Source: Armatimonadota bacterium (lineage in GTDB: Bacteria > Armatimonadota > Fimbriimonadia > Fimbriimonadales > Fimbriimonadaceae). From it: 64,000 nucleotides of DNA. Shown in pieces: positions 34,601 through 43,106 of this stretch (its first letter is position 1; every line of letters starts with the position of its first letter). The notes under the pieces were generated by a model. The model was not told the origin of the DNA. It saw only the letters and a program-made list of their open reading frames with translations, and ran no database searches. Made by a program: the position numbers and the translations under genes. Location: assembly GCA_037138755.1 (NCBI GenBank), contig JBAXHT010000001.1:1211805-1275804 (forward strand). The letters are read 5' to 3'.

Positions 34601-36181
34601 GAGAATATCAACCTCCATGCTGTATCGAGCTCTTAATGAGCTTTCCGACACTGACAGTGATTTGTTTGCCCGAAGAGTGCTCAAGAGAAGACCCACACAT
34701 TGTTCGACCCTCGCTCGAACCCCGTTCTGCGAGAGTTCCTTGCGCTTCGCGGACCAAAATGCTCCCAGCAACTCGTGCTCCGACCTAAAGGAGGTCGTTT
34801 CAGGCAAATCTGTGAAGATTTTCAAAAAGATTGGAGTTTTGAGGATGTTTAGCTGATTGGCGGACAGCCCACCTGACTCCTTTCCGGTCCGAGCAAGTGC
34901 GGCATTTACCTGGTCCCCGGTGAGTGTCCCGAGCTTGAGCTGAACCCCGATTCCACTCTTTTCATCAACGATTTTCCGTAGCCTGTCATCATTGGTCAAA
35001 TCGAATTCTCTACATGCCAAAACTATAAAACAATCTTCACGTCCCTTGACGTCCCGTAGTACCTGCTGTACAGATTCAAAAGCTCGAGGTAACCGACCAG
35101 ACGTGGTGCTCAATGCGTCTAACTGATCGATCAAAAGCAGTTTTTTTCGGCTGCTTCCCAATCCGTCCAATACTCGAAGTGGAGAATCAGGAAAGCCAAA
35201 CTCCTCACCGAGTTGCTTTTGAGTGTTGGGAGGCGCGTTTAGCCGATCCAGTCTGAGTCCCAATGCGAGCCAGCCTTCCTGAGTAGCAGATTCTAAAATT
35301 TGCGCACATACATTTGACTTGCCGCTGCCTGCTCCACCAGTGATGACAATAACCGATTTTTCGGATTGGGCTTTGAGTTTATCCAGCACCTCGCTGGCCT
35401 CGACTCGGTCGATACGCTCATCACCAATCATCATTTGGTGGATGGACTCTAAGTATTGCGAGTTTTGTTCGCTAATCGCAGCGAGAAGAGATTTCGGAAA
35501 GCTCCTCGTGGAGAGTTCGATTCCTAACTCATCCAGTTTCTGGTGCAACGAGACCAAGTCCCAATCTTGGTGCATTTCAGTTTGGGAAAGTTCCCTTAGC
35601 TTTAGCTCGAGCGATTGAGCAAAAGAACTATTCATCGTCAGAAGGTGACACCTGTCGCGGAGCATCTCACGCACCAACCTGTCAGGTCCACCGCGCACAG
35701 ATATTGCCCGCAGAAGTTGATAAGTTCTTTCGGCACTCAGCGCTGTCTTAGCGGCTATTTTGTTGAATTGCTCAGCTCGGCGTTTCACATTCAGATGGAA
35801 GCGTTTAAATTCGTCATAATTCGGAACGCTCCGAGCTTCTTCAGTCAGATTCCGAAGCTCATCCGACTCTCCCTGGCTGACAAAGACAAACTTTACTTCT
35901 GGCTCATTCTCAATAACGGTGGCAAACCCTTGAAAAACCCCTTCTTCAAGTAGTCTGGAAACATTCCAAGCACCCCTTGAGTGCTGCCTCTTGACCTGGT
36001 GATATTCAACTCCGCCCTCATTGCCTGTGAGTCTAAACTCAACAACACTATAGATGTCGCCCAGAGGTTCGAAGTGAATCGACTTGGCCTTCTCACTCAG
36101 AACCTGAAGCAAGCACAGGGCGGTCCATGTGTTTTCATAGTGATTACCAAGCTTTTCTGATTCTCCCCCAGAGAGTGCCAT
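31661..36181 (-). CDS. STAND NTPase with Cap4-like nuclease domain (Avs-like defence)
   Basis: 1506 residues. The N-terminal ~170 residues (GNHYENTWTALCLLQVL, GDIYSVVEF, GGVEYHQVKRQ) match the Cap4/PD-(D/E)xK-type effector, with D42 and Q62-V-K64 as likely active-site residues. A STAND-type P-loop domain follows: Walker A GGAGSGKS (282-289), Walker B LLLIDQLDAL (348-357), then a CREFDL sensor segment. From about residue 600 to the end helical HEAT/TPR-like repeats would form the target sensor. Known Avs proteins recognise phage proteins, oligomerise and cleave DNA. Carried alone in an island, as such genes usually are. Confidence 0.75.
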   Translation of the reverse strand: MALSGGESEKLGNHYENTWTALCLLQVLSEKAKSIHFEPLGDIYSVVEFRLTGNEGGVEYHQVKRQHSRGAWNVSRLLEEGVFQGFATVIENEPEVKFVFVSQGESDELRNLTEEARSVPNYDEFKRFHLNVKRRAEQFNKIAAKTALSAERTYQLLRAISVRGGPDRLVREMLRDRCHLLTMNSSFAQSLELKLRELSQTEMHQDWDLVSLHQKLDELGIELSTRSFPKSLLAAISEQNSQYLESIHQMMIGDERIDRVEASEVLDKLKAQSEKSVIVITGGAGSGKSNVCAQILESATQEGWLALGLRLDRLNAPPNTQKQLGEEFGFPDSPLRVLDGLGSSRKKLLLIDQLDALSTTSGRLPRAFESVQQVLRDVKGREDCFIVLACREFDLTNDDRLRKIVDEKSGIGVQLKLGTLTGDQVNAALARTGKESGGLSANQLNILKTPIFLKIFTDLPETTSFRSEHELLGAFWSAKRKELSQNGVRARVEQCVGLLLSTLRANKSLSVSESSLRARYSMEVDILLSERILSHTRGMIGFFHESLFDYVFALNFVDSGEDLYGYILDQDQMLHSRGVVRQVLTFLRSEDFGRYITTLKKLLSTQNVRFHLKRSIFDWLRSLPDPSDEELDVLMECRNSGDRSLTHWSETALRSPAWFDLLHGQGLLQKWIEGDSETTADLAVNLVWSVARERASAVPSILESWLDLREPIPSHAAKILHYLELDEAEGLAELYLKMLDRALLPLDEMPFGSQTRMMTFELATRSPAKAMQVFEGWFKRVLDEARSKDVVNPFKSDPEVYSSYRFGSSEDVLKIAEGCPGGFANYFLPTVISLARENVQERYKNELLTDSIWCIKSYGSHLDLSDDILEGLVLSLQQLGAESPETCSDYINQLIANLDLDVCCWILVRMLHSNGEAFANQAVELLTSVPASRSQSWSDCYNWESRLLIASITPFLTEVQLGRLFEAVLEHYESWEYLQKDDPRGRLSSLRGSALGFSQFQLLSAIDTSLYPPNVIRRWQELERKFGIPETAGPKGVVVARFTTSPVNANPGILSDEQWLRAIEKCSLPERKDRRWDRGGERELARHMVEELQDDPYRLVSVLARLPASAPCCYVVEALYKVKSIKDVDEDILWGLIRIACKYGSSEASRAICHSFDSMEFEGVPQDILAFLIKLERETGENIKLPEEGSETDLDNVGLNSDRGAIATAVQNVIRNVPGLYVELKATIESLVTDPSPAVRTQAASILIRILNVDRDQAVELFFQLISIDSDQLLGSRYVSFFLRYAMETHLELLRDVIVRMLTSEDKDAVSHGGQLSTFLYLTGKDDGELMAKAKRSGALARLGIADVASDWISDERFLGECSKLLVLAFDDEDSSVRRAAGRCFTDMDSATFEQVTEMISAYIKSRAFEDDAFGFFELLKATSGRLPEVVLDAFERTSQLVAASDPTENQRTGRFMERNTEAVVRLYEQTSSPNVRIRCLNIIDTLCKSASIRDPDELLGTQFLG

Positions 36182-36427
36182 GTACTTTAATCCTCCGCTT
36201 GAATGAGTTTACTGTAGCGAAAGTGTTGTTACTGACCTAGCCCCTTCCCTGGGGCCGAGTGGTTCGAGAGATCGAGTGATAGTAAGCCATTTACTGAGTT
36301 GAAGACGATGAGTGAGATGAACGGCTTTAGATGAGTGAATCGAATGAAGAGTCTGAAACGAAGTGAAGGATGATAGAACCGACTGAGAATCAGGAGGGTT
36401 GAGTCTGATATCTGCCCATTTGAACCT

Positions 36428-36462
36428 AAAACCCCCCAACCAGTGCTGGTTGGGGGTTTGGT
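36428..36462. terminator. Bidirectional terminator
   Basis: Strong GC stem: AAACCCCC..AACCAG pairs with CTGGTTGGGGGTTT (one bulged C), with A-rich sequence on one side and T-rich on the other. It sits directly downstream of the minus-strand HTH-TPR gene. The 36182-36469 gap otherwise holds only low-complexity GA-rich sequence with repeated GAGTGAAT-like words. Confidence 0.75.
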
Positions 36463-36469
36463 TGTAATT

Positions 36470-37624
36470 CTAGTCGGGGGTTGATCTAATCACTGTGTCA
36501 GCAAGTTCCACTTCAGCGAGCCATCCGTGATAGAAATCTTCGGCGTCGAAACAGTTGTCCGAAAGCACTCGAAGATGCCTAGTCGCCTTATCCAGATTTC
36601 CCGACTGGATCATGATTCTCGCCTCGACTATGCCGCACGATTCTAGTCCTTGTAGGTTCTTGACGTCTCCAGCCCGAAATGCCTTGATGAGCATCTCCTC
36701 GGCGGCAAACGTATCTCCAAGCCGGATGAGAACTCTTGCCAACAGAAATTGAATACCGAATCTCTTTTGATAACTCTTAGCTGGCACGAGCTCCTGACTC
36801 AACGTATCATGAAATGTTGCGAGTTCAGCCTCCTCAATTAGCACAACTCCTCGCTCGTCTAGTGTTAGACGTGTTGCAATCAGCGATCTTCTCGCAAACG
36901 CGTGAGTAGCCGTGGCGTACTTCGCCTCATTTCGCTCCTCAATCAAGTGTAGGGCGGACTCTATCCAAGCCATTATTCTGGTGACGCTGGCAACCTCAAC
37001 ATCTGGGAGGTGAACTAGTACTCTGAGCGTCTGAAGCCTTGCAAACACCATTCTTGGGTAGTCCCGATTTACTTCTGCCTCGGCAAAGATCGTCTCGGCA
37101 ATCTGGGCGGCCGAACCCGGTCTGTTCAACTTGTGATAGAGCCAGAACGCCCTGTCAAGGATCAGTTGCCGGAATTCACCCTCCTTGACCACTTCGACCC
37201 CAACCTGGATCAACTCAGTGGCTTGTATGAGCCTCTCTTCACGGATCAACCGGTCAACTCGTTTCAGGCTTGCGACAGTGAACTTAGCTGGCACTGTACC
37301 GCGCAACTTCTTGCCTCCTAGCTCAAGTCCGAAGCACTCGCGGTTCCATGCAATCAAGATTTGACGCTTCGCTTCTTTGCTCGGGATGAACTCTAAGAGC
37401 GTAGCCACTGTTTCTGGCTTCAGGAGCTCCGGCTTGCCCAGGATTTGCGAGATTCTGCCCTTTGTAACACCAAGGGTATCTGCGATGTCACCGTCCTGGA
37501 GACAGTCGTGGTGAACCTGAAAAGCCTCTCGAACTAGGTTTGCAAATGAACCTGGATCATGGGGCAGTTTAGCCCGGGCTAAAAAATCGGGGTCTTCACC
37601 TTTGGGGATTCTGGACGCTGCCAT
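36470..37624 (-). CDS. HTH-TPR regulator of the element
   Basis: 384 residues. An N-terminal helix-turn-helix (GDIADTLGVTKGRISQILGKPELLKPETVATLLEFI, about residues 44-80) is followed by ~250 residues of helical TPR-like repeats (LIREERLIQATELIQVGVEVV, LARVLIRLGDTFAAEEMLIKAF, MIQSGNLDKATRHLRVL). This layout is that of peptide-responsive or stress-responsive regulators. It is divergent from the TraG-like ATPase gene with about 25 bp between the starts, so it probably controls that operon and itself. Confidence 0.75.
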   Translation of the reverse strand: MAASRIPKGEDPDFLARAKLPHDPGSFANLVREAFQVHHDCLQDGDIADTLGVTKGRISQILGKPELLKPETVATLLEFIPSKEAKRQILIAWNRECFGLELGGKKLRGTVPAKFTVASLKRVDRLIREERLIQATELIQVGVEVVKEGEFRQLILDRAFWLYHKLNRPGSAAQIAETIFAEAEVNRDYPRMVFARLQTLRVLVHLPDVEVASVTRIMAWIESALHLIEERNEAKYATATHAFARRSLIATRLTLDERGVVLIEEAELATFHDTLSQELVPAKSYQKRFGIQFLLARVLIRLGDTFAAEEMLIKAFRAGDVKNLQGLESCGIVEARIMIQSGNLDKATRHLRVLSDNCFDAEDFYHGWLAEVELADTVIRSTPD

Positions 37625-37649
37625 ACGCTCTTACTCAAGGATAGACGAC

Positions 37650-39005
37650 ATGGTAGTTAGAGCAGACGGAAAACCCCTCGGGCACTGGATCGGAATACGA
37701 AAAGGATGGCAGGAGATGGGCTTGCCACTGGGCGAAGTGCTGGTTCCACTCCCGATCTCCTTGATGAGAACCCACAGCCTACTGATTGGTGCTACAGGTT
37801 CAGGAAAGTCCACCGCCATCCACCACTTAATTGCGCAGGACGTACTCACTGGACACCCATTTATCGTCCTCGACATGCGCGGGGACCTCGTTAATGCAGC
37901 TCTTGAAATCTGTGCTGGTTACGTTCCGCCATCCAGCATTGCCCTCTTCGACCTGAGAGAAAAAGAGAGACCTCTCGGATTTAACCCACTCTTTGGATCT
38001 GGGGAACCGCACTTCCGGGCACTGGGCGTCCTAGACGTGGTTGCGAGTGAATCTGACTCATGGGGAGTGCAACTCGCAGAAAGTTTACGCATGGCGGTTA
38101 TGCTTCTCGCGGAAACTGTTTGCTCACTCACCGACATTGAGAAGCTGTTTTTCAACGCTGGCTTTCGAGAACTCCTCATCTCAAAGTGCCAGAACGAACA
38201 AGTCGTAGGATTCTGGAATCGCTATGGCGCACTGAACACGGATCGTCAGCTCGCAATGGCGACGCCGGTGCTCAACAAGGTCAGCATCCTCTTTGCTTCG
38301 GAGTCTCTGCGACGAACACTTGGGAACCCCAAGCCTCTTGATCTCGGTCGTCATCTCAATCAGCCAGGCAGCGTGACCCTCATCTCCCTTGCCGCTGATG
38401 AACTCCACTCAGCAGGGCGCATGTTCGGCTCCATGATGCTCTCCAGCATCACCAGAGAGGTTTTCAGCCGCGTAAACATCCCCGAAGGCAAGCGGAATCC
38501 AGTTCACCTTTATGTCGATGAATTTGAGCATTTTGGAACGAAGGAGTTTGAGAACATCCTCGCTGAAGGTCGCCGCTTTGGACTGAGCCTCATTCTCGCT
38601 CACCAGACTCTCAGTCAGTTGAATCCGAAAATCCGGTCGATGATTCTCAACAATGTGGGGGTCAAGTTGGTGTTCCGCACCGGGCGCGAAGATGCCCAGG
38701 TTTTGAGCAAAGACCTCTGCGGCGATCCAAAGGCTTTGGATCTCACACAGCTTGCCACGGGTGAAGCAATTCTCTCGACAAGGCATGAGGGTCCAACCGT
38801 CATCGAAATCAACGCCCCGCTCTTCAAAGATGTTGGACGCAGAAGTTACGAGGCCGAAGAGTTCAGTAGGACGATCAAGGCACGTAATCCGGACTGGACC
38901 ACCCATGCTCCCATCATCGTCCCTCAACCGAAATCGGAGTCGGCCCCGGTCGTCCAGCCCGCACCCGACGCTGGGCACAAGGCTGACCTAGGAGACTGGC
39001 TATGA
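37650..39005 (+). CDS. TraG/VirD4-like DNA-transfer ATPase
   Basis: 451 residues from the ATG at 37650 (AGGA 8 nt upstream; the frame opens earlier at 37602 inside the divergent gene). Walker A GATGSGKS at about residues 47-54, Walker B LYVDEFEHFG near residue 290, then ILAEGRRFGLSLILAHQTLSQL and RSMILNNVGVKLVFRTGREDAQVLS, the C-terminal core of type IV coupling ATPases and HerA/TraM-recognition proteins. No other conjugation gene is nearby, so the element may be mobilisable only, or the protein may act in its replication or partition. Confidence 0.8.
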   Translation: MVVRADGKPLGHWIGIRKGWQEMGLPLGEVLVPLPISLMRTHSLLIGATGSGKSTAIHHLIAQDVLTGHPFIVLDMRGDLVNAALEICAGYVPPSSIALFDLREKERPLGFNPLFGSGEPHFRALGVLDVVASESDSWGVQLAESLRMAVMLLAETVCSLTDIEKLFFNAGFRELLISKCQNEQVVGFWNRYGALNTDRQLAMATPVLNKVSILFASESLRRTLGNPKPLDLGRHLNQPGSVTLISLAADELHSAGRMFGSMMLSSITREVFSRVNIPEGKRNPVHLYVDEFEHFGTKEFENILAEGRRFGLSLILAHQTLSQLNPKIRSMILNNVGVKLVFRTGREDAQVLSKDLCGDPKALDLTQLATGEAILSTRHEGPTVIEINAPLFKDVGRRSYEAEEFSRTIKARNPDWTTHAPIIVPQPKSESAPVVQPAPDAGHKADLGDWL

Positions 39006-39670
39006 TCCTTCAGCCCCGTGATATCTCGCTCGTGAAAGACGTGTCGCTCTCGCACGTTTTGAGCCGGAATCAGGTTATCAACCTTGGCTATTTCTCAACG
39101 GTGACCCGGGCAAATACCCGCTTGCGTGAACTCGTGAAACTTGGCTACCTCGCCAAGCTCGCCACTCCATTCATGACCCAGCACTTGTACGTTCCGGGCA
39201 AAAAGGCTCCTGAGATCGTCGACTACAGGATTGCAAACCTTATTCGCAATCGAGGCGAGTCACCTAGATTCATTCAGCACGCGCTCAACACTACAAACGT
39301 CCGAATCTCTCTCATCGCCAAGGGCGCAACCGACTGGCGGTTTGAACAACAGCTTTGGCGAAAGCTCGAAGGGCTGGAGGTGCGCCCGGACGGACTTGCC
39401 ATCACAACCAAGCTCCCGATGTTCATCGAGATTGATCTCGGACACGTCTCGCCCCAAAAATTCAAATCTAAGCTCCTCAGCTACGAAGCTCTAGCCGTTT
39501 CCGGGCAATGCCAATCCCTGTATGGCTTCGACAAGTTCCGGCTCCTCACCATCACCACCGGATCTAAGAGGGCCAAATCGCTTTCCCGTCTCCTTCCGAA
39601 CCCTTCCTATGACCACTTGGTGCAAACCTTTGCGGACTTAGGCGTTGTTCCGGTAGGAGCGTGGAGTTAA
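39002..39670 (+). CDS. Replication-relaxation family protein
   Basis: 222 residues; ATGA overlap with the ATPase gene. The N-terminal winged helix (LVKDVSLSHVLSRNQVINLGYF..RANTRLRELVKLGYLAKL) and the C-terminal restriction-endonuclease-like portion with FIEIDLGHVSPQKFKSKLLSYEAL are typical of replication-relaxation (MarR-like) proteins of plasmids and integrative elements, which pair with TraG-like ATPases. Its role is taken to be strand opening or relaxation at the transfer or replication origin, by analogy with the family name. Confidence 0.75.
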   Translation: MILQPRDISLVKDVSLSHVLSRNQVINLGYFSTVTRANTRLRELVKLGYLAKLATPFMTQHLYVPGKKAPEIVDYRIANLIRNRGESPRFIQHALNTTNVRISLIAKGATDWRFEQQLWRKLEGLEVRPDGLAITTKLPMFIEIDLGHVSPQKFKSKLLSYEALAVSGQCQSLYGFDKFRLLTITTGSKRAKSLSRLLPNPSYDHLVQTFADLGVVPVGAWS

Positions 39671-39672
39671 CC

Positions 39673-40023
39673 ATGAAGGAAATTCAAACCCTACCCCAGA
39701 GTCTCCAGACTCAAATTCAGAAAGCCCAGAACCTCCTCGCGAGAAGTGAACAGCACAGCGAGGAAGGTTATCACTCCCTCGCTGTCCAAGAAGCTCGGCA
39801 AGGCATGAACGCTCTCGTCGAGATTGCTCAGCGCAGTCCAGAACTCGCAGTTTTGGTGTTAGGCGCGATGCAGGGCTACGGCGGCATCGAGTTCACGACC
39901 ACTGAGCGAAACACCTACTACGAGAAGGTTGAAAAGCTCGTTTTCGGCATCCCGGTCGGAACCAAATACGTTCCGATGACCACCACGAAAACCACGACCA
40001 GAACCATCCGGTTCACGAAATAG
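39673..40023 (+). CDS. Small hypothetical element protein
   Basis: 116 residues from the ATG at 39673 (GGAG upstream), two bases after the previous stop. The first half is helical (SLQTQIQKAQNLLARSEQHSEE), the second has a segment of Thr repeats (MTTTKTTTRTIRFTK). No recognised domain. It belongs to the operon ATPase, relaxation protein, this gene, excisionase, integrase by spacing. Confidence 0.55.
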   Translation: MKEIQTLPQSLQTQIQKAQNLLARSEQHSEEGYHSLAVQEARQGMNALVEIAQRSPELAVLVLGAMQGYGGIEFTTTERNTYYEKVEKLVFGIPVGTKYVPMTTTKTTTRTIRFTK

Positions 40024-40027
40024 GACC

Positions 40028-40231
40028 ATGAATACACCACAGAAGCTCGCTTACACAGTTAAGGAGGCATCCAGCCTGCTCTCGCTCTCCCGTGCTCAGC
40101 TCTACCGACTCATGGATCAGGGCGATATCAAGTTCGTCAAGATTGGCCGAAGTCGGCGGATCACTGCTGAACAACTCCAAGCATTCGTATCACTTGCTAC
40201 GAACTACGGAAAACTGGAGGTGATTGCGTAA
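40028..40231 (+). CDS. Excisionase/MerR-type HTH protein
   Basis: 67 residues. YTVKEASSLLSLSRAQLYRLMDQGDIKFVKIGRSRRITAEQLQAFV is the standard helix-turn-helix of the excisionase family (DNA-binding, SinR/Xis-type). It lies 4 bp after the previous gene and 47 bp before the tyrosine integrase, the normal xis-int arrangement, so it probably directs excision. Confidence 0.85.
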   Translation: MNTPQKLAYTVKEASSLLSLSRAQLYRLMDQGDIKFVKIGRSRRITAEQLQAFVSLATNYGKLEVIA

Positions 40232-40278
40232 AGGTCTGAGAACTTTTCTCGATTGACCGGAACCCGCATGTTGGAATC

Positions 40279-41415
40279 ATGGCTAACCGAGCTGATAATA
40301 ACGACGGTTCCTGCCGTGAAATCTTAACAGGAAAACACAAAGGAAAGTGGAGGGTGCAGCACATCCTCTACTTCCCGGACGGAACACAAAAACGAATATC
40401 CAAACTCTTTAGAACAAAAACCGAAGGCAAAGAATATCTTCGGTCTCTCGTCCGCGGAGACAAGCAGGTAGATGTGCAGTCCAACCGGGAGATGACCCTC
40501 GGGGATTGGTTTGATTGGCTCGTTGAAAATGACTGGCCAGAAAGTCTTGCGGAAGTTACGATTGAACAGCGTAAGCGGCGATTCAGAAAATACGTGGCAA
40601 AACAGTTTGGTGAGCTACCACTTTCAAAGATTGATCCGCTGAAGGTGCGCATGTTTTACAAGACGCTCAGAGAGAACGGTGCAAGTGAATCGCTTGTAGC
40701 TTCCGTCAAGGCTGACCTCGTTCGAGCCTTCAACCTAGCGGTTTCGCCGTACGGAAAGGTTCCAGTGACGATTGCAAATCCGTTTCGACTCACAATTCCC
40801 GCCCCCAGACTTCGAACTGCAGTTGCTCTGAACCCAGACCAAGTACGAGTTGCGGTTCACTCACCAAATATAGAACTGCCTCAACGAGCAATGCTCGCAG
40901 TCCTTCTGCTTGCCGGTCTCAGACTTGGCGAAATGATGGCACTAACTAAGAGGCAGCTCAAGTTCGAAGATGATCAAATCCTGATTGATCAAGCAGTGAG
41001 AGTCGAGTTTTGCGGAAAGCAATCCGTGGGATTGCCCAAAGGCAAAAAGATTCGGCATGCGGTGATGTGCAATGCCTTGAAATCAATTCTTCGTGAATAC
41101 ACAAAGAATATGTCGGACGATATGTTTCTGTGGTCGGCTCAAAACGAGAATCAGCCGCGCATGAAAAAGCGGATCTATGACACATGGCGCAGTATTATCA
41201 AAACGACAGGGCTACCTTCGGACATGTCACCACACGACTGTCGGCTGACGCATATCAACATTATCGAGAAGTTGATGCCAGAAGTTTCAGCGACGACGCT
41301 AAAAGAGCATGTTGGCCACTCTGCCGAAGGGGTAACTCAGGTGAGCTACACGAGGCCACTAAACTCTGCGCAAATCATCCTTCGAGATGCACTAGGATGT
41401 GTCTTTCGACTTTAA
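40279..41415 (+). CDS. int: Tyrosine integrase
   Basis: 378 residues, complete. An N-terminal arm-binding domain (KWRVQHILYFPDGTQKRISKLF), a core-binding domain (about 70-170) and the catalytic domain with R215 (LAGLRLGEM), a Lys in LPKGKKIRH, H319-x-x-R322 (HDCRLTH), H347 (EHVGHS) and Y357 (SYTRP). It is the only intact tyrosine recombinase in the window, and the tRNA-Val 3 kb away with its 3' end facing it is the best candidate attachment site. A terminator follows directly. Confidence 0.9.
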   Translation: MANRADNNDGSCREILTGKHKGKWRVQHILYFPDGTQKRISKLFRTKTEGKEYLRSLVRGDKQVDVQSNREMTLGDWFDWLVENDWPESLAEVTIEQRKRRFRKYVAKQFGELPLSKIDPLKVRMFYKTLRENGASESLVASVKADLVRAFNLAVSPYGKVPVTIANPFRLTIPAPRLRTAVALNPDQVRVAVHSPNIELPQRAMLAVLLLAGLRLGEMMALTKRQLKFEDDQILIDQAVRVEFCGKQSVGLPKGKKIRHAVMCNALKSILREYTKNMSDDMFLWSAQNENQPRMKKRIYDTWRSIIKTTGLPSDMSPHDCRLTHINIIEKLMPEVSATTLKEHVGHSAEGVTQVSYTRPLNSAQIILRDALGCVFRL

Positions 41416-41424
41416 TCTTCTCCG

Positions 41425-41458
41425 AGCCCACAGCACATAGCTTGGGCTTTTTCTTTCT
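41425..41458 (+). terminator. Rho-independent terminator after int
   Basis: AGCCCA (41425-41430) pairs with TGGGCT (41443-41448), with an inner AGC/GCT stem, followed by TTTTTCTTTCTT. It lies ten bases after the integrase stop codon. Confidence 0.8.
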
Positions 41459-41462
41459 TGGC

Positions 41463-43106
41463 TTAAGATGGACACTCAAGATTGTACCTAGAGTGTCTGA
41501 GGAGACTCCTAAAAAATGCCCACTCAGGAATATCATCCTCTGATGCGTCTATGAAACGTGGAGTTAACACCTTTCTAAGCTCATCGTTGTGCCAGAAACA
41601 GTCTGAAATTCTGGCGGCACTGAACGAGTCCGTGGCATCAATTATAAGTTCGACACACTCCTCGGAGAGGATCGTCAATCTAACGTGCCAAACAAATCTA
41701 GGGAGTGGCTTACGCAAATGGTCGATGATATCTCCTCTATGTTTAAGCCGGGTCTTCAAGTCTCGCTTAAGATCTCCTGATGCCCAAAGCTTAATATCCC
41801 ATTCAACCGATTCGTTGGGAACCGTGGCTACTTCCTTAACTAGCTGATCTAGGAATTCGACCCATTCAACGATGTGCACGAAATTGAGACGAATTTTGTG
41901 ATAGACGGGAACAATAATCATGTCTGGAATGTAATGATCATCAAACCCACTTTTTTTAGTCGGCGCACGGTGTTGGAGGAGAGCAGCTTGCTCAGGATCC
42001 CTTGGGTTGAGGTAGAGACGTGAAAACGGCCCAACCCCATCATCGTGAGCGTACAATTCTGTTAAATTACTGCCTACCAGGTTGAGTTCGGGTTCTGTTT
42101 GATCAACAAGCTGCTTTTTGGTGCGTGTACTTCTCTTAACTTTGGCTGGTTGATTAGTTAAATCGATCCGGTATCCGGCTACCGTAATAGCATGCTTATC
42201 TTCCGTCTCTCCATTTGAGAAGCATTCAACACCAAGAAAAACAGGTAGCTTTGCATTCAAGTAAGCGTAAATTAGAGCGAGCCAGAAGCTTCGACCTTTT
42301 TCTTCGATTGCATGTACTTCGAAAAGTTCAGGTTCTAGACCTGCTTCCCGTATAGCGGAGCAAACTTCTTCAGCGAGTAGCCCCGTTGAGGGAATTGTCC
42401 TGCCGCGTCTTGGCAGCGATGAGGTCATCGTGATTTGAGCTGGTTTTGCCGCGCGGATTCCAAACAATCGTGCTGCGTGTACCAGGCAAGACCAAAGAGC
42501 TACTGTGGCACAAGCAGAGACTACAGAGTCTTGCTCTTGGAAGGGCAAAGATTCGATAGATAGTTCGATTCCGAGTAAGTTTACGGGGTACTTTTGCGTT
42601 GCAGGATAATCTCTTTTTCCTTCTGTGCTCGGCCCATACGGCTTTAGGAGTGTGCGTCCTACTACTGCCTGAGTAAGAGGGCGGACTACAAGGAAGCCAA
42701 GATATGCCTTTCGAAACCTTTCCACTTCGTCGCTGTCATCCGGGCACAGAAGCAACTTGTTCAGGCTAGCTTCCGATAATCTTACTCCGTCACTACCGGA
42801 GAAGAAGTGCACTCGCTTGCACTTTCTTCGGTAGTCCTGGTGGCAGCGAGCATAAAAGGAGATATAGTCATCTAAGTAGTCTCCATCGATATATTCGTAC
42901 TCGATGATTATCCATTTTGCATTCAGGCTGCGGTTGGTAAGGTACTCGTGATAGAATTTAACCCTATCGTTGAGGAGCGTGCTGTCAGCCTCGATATATA
43001 ATTCTGATCTTTGCTCGGAGATCCCCAAAGAAGAGAGCGCCTCTCGGAGACGCTTTCTTGAATACTTGAAGACGGCTACGGCCGCCGGTACTGTGGATTG
43101 AGTCAC
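41463..43106 (-). CDS. Peptidase C39-like (papain-fold) protein
   Basis: 547 residues, no signal peptide or membrane helix. The centre has PFQEQDSVVSACATVALWSCLVHAA (about residues 190-215), where the Cys after SA resembles the nucleophile of C39/papain-like proteases, and KHAITVAGYRIDL about 100 residues later supplies the His. An N-terminal region (KWIIIEYEYIDGDYLDDYISFYAR) and a long C-terminal part have no match I know. Similar proteins occur as single cargo genes near integrases, where a defence role is suspected. That is context only. It is convergent with the integrase. Confidence 0.6.
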   Translation of the reverse strand: MTQSTVPAAVAVFKYSRKRLREALSSLGISEQRSELYIEADSTLLNDRVKFYHEYLTNRSLNAKWIIIEYEYIDGDYLDDYISFYARCHQDYRRKCKRVHFFSGSDGVRLSEASLNKLLLCPDDSDEVERFRKAYLGFLVVRPLTQAVVGRTLLKPYGPSTEGKRDYPATQKYPVNLLGIELSIESLPFQEQDSVVSACATVALWSCLVHAARLFGIRAAKPAQITMTSSLPRRGRTIPSTGLLAEEVCSAIREAGLEPELFEVHAIEEKGRSFWLALIYAYLNAKLPVFLGVECFSNGETEDKHAITVAGYRIDLTNQPAKVKRSTRTKKQLVDQTEPELNLVGSNLTELYAHDDGVGPFSRLYLNPRDPEQAALLQHRAPTKKSGFDDHYIPDMIIVPVYHKIRLNFVHIVEWVEFLDQLVKEVATVPNESVEWDIKLWASGDLKRDLKTRLKHRGDIIDHLRKPLPRFVWHVRLTILSEECVELIIDATDSFSAARISDCFWHNDELRKVLTPRFIDASEDDIPEWAFFRSLLRHSRYNLECPS

